64,000 bases of DNA from AV40 sp035568175 (GTDB taxonomy: Bacteria; Verrucomicrobiota; Verrucomicrobiia; Chthoniobacterales; UBA10450). Shown in pieces: positions 62,583-64,000 of the stretch. Where the stretch lies: positions 230,770-294,769 of the forward strand of contig DATMON010000005.1 in NCBI GenBank assembly GCA_035568175.1. Reading direction: 5' to 3'. Below the pieces are notes generated by a model. It ran no database searches. It had not been told where the DNA came from and worked only from the letters and a program-made list of their open reading frames with translations. The first letter of the stretch is position 1. Every line of letters starts with the position of its first letter. The position numbers and the translations under genes are program-made.

Positions 62583-63026
62583 GTGAATACAATGCGCATC
62601 TTGGTCGTGGCCGACACGCATAACAAGTTGCCGCAGAAAATTGTCGATCTTGCGCGCGAGGCGGATGAGATCTGGCATTTGGGCGATGTGTGCGAGCCGA
62701 CGATCACCGATGATCTGAGCGCAATCGGTCCACCGCTCACGGTTGTGCGCGGGAATTGCGACTGGAACACGGCCTGGCCGCTGATTGCCGATCTTAAGCG
62801 CGACCGGTTGAGGTTTCGGCTGGAACATATTCCGCCAGATGTTCCGCCCGATGATGTCGATGTTGTTTTGCACGGTCACACGCACAAGCCGCGAAATGAG
62901 AAGCGCGGCGGCGTTCTGTTTTTAAATCCGGGTTGCGTTACACGGCCAAACCAGGGTTCGCCCGCGAGCGTGGCCTGGCTCGAAATCGCCAACGGAAAAG
63001 TAAAGTGGCGACTGATCGAGCTATAG
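62583..63026 (+). CDS. Metallophosphoesterase, YfcE/MJ0936-like
   Basis: A 147-residue protein from the GTG at 62583; an ATG four codons on (62592) is the likely true start. Metal motifs: ILVVADTHNKLPQKIVDLA (D-x-H), IWHLGDVCEPTI (G-D), VRGNCDWNTAWPL (G-N-C-D), and VLHGHTHKPRNEKRGGVLFL (G-H-T-H) with NPGCVTRPNQGSPASVAWLE. This is the full set for a YfcE-type phosphodiesterase with two metal ions. The substrate is unknown. Convergent with rplQ. Confidence 0.88.
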   Translation: MNTMRILVVADTHNKLPQKIVDLAREADEIWHLGDVCEPTITDDLSAIGPPLTVVRGNCDWNTAWPLIADLKRDRLRFRLEHIPPDVPPDDVDVVLHGHTHKPRNEKRGGVLFLNPGCVTRPNQGSPASVAWLEIANGKVKWRLIEL

Positions 63027-63036
63027 GCGCGCGAAA

Positions 63037-63576
63037 TTATTTCTCGCCTTCCGATTTTCGACTGAACCAGCGCCGCTTTTTCTTTGGCTCCTCGGCTGCC
63101 GGCGTTTCCTTTTCCTTCGCCTTCGGCTCTTCGTGTTTTGGTTCTTTTTGTTTCGGCTCGGTTTTCGGCTCTTTCTTTTTCGCTTTCTTTTCTTCGGCCG
63201 GTTGTTCTTCGACCACTACGGCAGCATCGACCCACTCGATGAACGCCATCGAAGCGGAATCGCTCTTCCGTTGCCCAAGTCGCACAATGCGGGTGTAACC
63301 GCCGTTGCGCTCAGTCGATCGCGGCGCGATCTCGTCGAACAATTTTTTGACTGCGTCCTTGTGGCGCAAGGTCGAGAATGCTGTGCGCCGGGCATGAATC
63401 GAACCATTCTTGCCCAGTGTCACCATTTTTTCGGCCAGCGGTCGGACCGCTTTTGCCTTCGCCAGCGTCGTTTTGATCCGCTGATGCTCGATCAAATTGC
63501 AAACCTGATTGGCCAGCAACGCTTTGCGATGCTCAGCTTTGCGACCGAGCCTGACCGTCTTTTTCTGATGTCTCAT
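63037..63576 (-). CDS. rplQ: Ribosomal protein bL17 with long charged C-terminal tail
   Basis: A 179-residue protein. The first about 120 residues are bL17 (MRHQKKTVRLGRKAEHRKAL, LLANQVCNLIEHQRIKTTLA, RLGQRKSDSASMAFIEWVDA). The last 60 residues are a Lys/Glu/Pro-rich tail (PKTEPKQKEPKHEEPKAKEK) beyond the normal end, as in some relatives with an extended L17. It binds 23S rRNA near the exit tunnel. It follows rpoA by 17 bases, the standard operon end of the alpha operon. Confidence 0.95.
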   Translation of the reverse strand: MRHQKKTVRLGRKAEHRKALLANQVCNLIEHQRIKTTLAKAKAVRPLAEKMVTLGKNGSIHARRTAFSTLRHKDAVKKLFDEIAPRSTERNGGYTRIVRLGQRKSDSASMAFIEWVDAAVVVEEQPAEEKKAKKKEPKTEPKQKEPKHEEPKAKEKETPAAEEPKKKRRWFSRKSEGEK

Positions 63577-63593
63577 CGGTTGCCTCGATCGGG

Positions 63594-64000
63594 TTACTTC
63601 CGTTCGACTGCTACCTCGGCAGCGCCGTTTCCAGAAGCGCCATCGGGTCCGGCAACTGGCTCGACCAAACCCTGCTCGAATTTCATGCCGAGACTCAAGC
63701 CGAGTTGCTGCAGTTTATCTTTGATCTCGTTGAGCGATTTCTTGCCGAAGTTGCGATACTTGAGCATTTCGCTCTCGGTTTTCTGCGCGAGCTGACCGAC
63801 GGTGGTGATATTGGCGTTGTTCAAGCAGTTGGCCGCGCGCACGCTGAGCTCGATTTCGTTGACGCTCATGTTGAGGAGTTTCTTGAGCTTCATGTTTTCC
63901 TCGCTCACTCCCGCCGGTGTTTCGTCGAACTCGATCACTTCCTCGTTGAAGTTCACAAACACATCGAGGTGATGGCGGAGAATCGCCGAAGCCTGGAGCA
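63594..64000 (-). CDS. rpoA: RNA polymerase alpha subunit, C-terminal part (5' end outside window)
   Basis: The frame is open to the window edge. The C-terminal domain shows as LLNMSVNEIELSVRAANCLN, NANITTVGQLAQKTESEMLK, YRNFGKKSLNEIKDKLQQLG and LSLGMKF, which is alpha-CTD with its helix-hairpin-helix that contacts UP elements and activators. A variable tail (EPVAGPDGASGNGAAEVAVE) follows. The CTD is linked by a short acidic hinge. It precedes rplQ in the normal alpha-operon order. Confidence 0.96.
   Translation of the reverse strand, partial: LQASAILRHHLDVFVNFNEEVIEFDETPAGVSEENMKLKKLLNMSVNEIELSVRAANCLNNANITTVGQLAQKTESEMLKYRNFGKKSLNEIKDKLQQLGLSLGMKFEQGLVEPVAGPDGASGNGAAEVAVERK

Overview
The window looks like a chromosomal piece from a moderately GC-rich, Gram-negative-type soil or freshwater bacterium. 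I think Verrucomicrobiota (Chthoniobacterales / Spartobacteria-like) is the best guess. The reasons are the style of the interspersed palindromic repeats, the exported PT-rich proteins, and an RpoA-L17 operon end beside scattered housekeeping genes. This is inference from sequence style; no 16S or ribosomal tree is available here.

Layout. 1-9.2 kb: core genes (NAD-dependent epimerase end, MgtE-like transporter, glycosyltransferases, a molybdopterin oxidoreductase, Fpg, TrxB, and a compact GT4-GNAT-GT39 cell-surface operon). 9.3-34.4 kb: an accessory island inserted at a tRNA-Thr(UGU) gene. 34.4-64 kb: core genes again (nitrate/sulfonate-type ABC importer, retropepsin-like protease, PriA, lytic transglycosylase, HMG-CoA-lyase-like enzyme, PolX, arginine-hydrolase-like enzyme with a separate LOR/SDH domain, ThiG, an orphan DNA methyltransferase, YhaM-like exonuclease, Cu/Zn SOD, carbamoylputrescine amidase, cyclophilin, CarB, amidohydrolase, CDGSH protein, S9 peptidase, RhlE, phosphoesterase, L17, RpoA).

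The island is the notable part. Only the copy at 34354-34429 is a complete tRNA-Thr. Four truncated copies of its 5' half lie at 9299, 10783, 12951 and 17472. Each is followed by a related arm of up to about 150 bp that ends in a shared motif (ACCGTAGAA..ACCGTGAAA). The same motif occurs once more at the start of the only integrase, next to the intact tRNA. I read this as a tandem array of four att-bounded units: unit 1 (two exported small proteins), unit 2 (three exported small proteins of the same kind), unit 3 (a PD-(D/E)xK-like protein, a TIGR04255 three-gene operon, a HEPN-like protein), and unit 4 (type I restriction-modification with an inserted Mrr-like nuclease and a YgjP-like metallopeptidase, an HD phosphohydrolase pair, small regulators, a TerS-like HTH protein, a Rep-like winged helix, AlpA-like excisionase and tyrosine integrase). 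Units 1-3 have no integrase, so they could only move, if at all, with an integrase supplied in trans.

The exported proteins of units 1 and 2 share a signal segment followed by HRLPAPI-like residues (one has HHVPAPI), a PT/KS-rich linker and differing C-terminal domains. Two of them share an identical 68-bp 5' segment although their C-terminal domains differ, which points to recombination among cassette genes.

Outside the island there are several classes of palindromic repeats. Some have entered coding sequence: the CarB C-terminus is finished by one, and the S9 peptidase carries at least one in frame.
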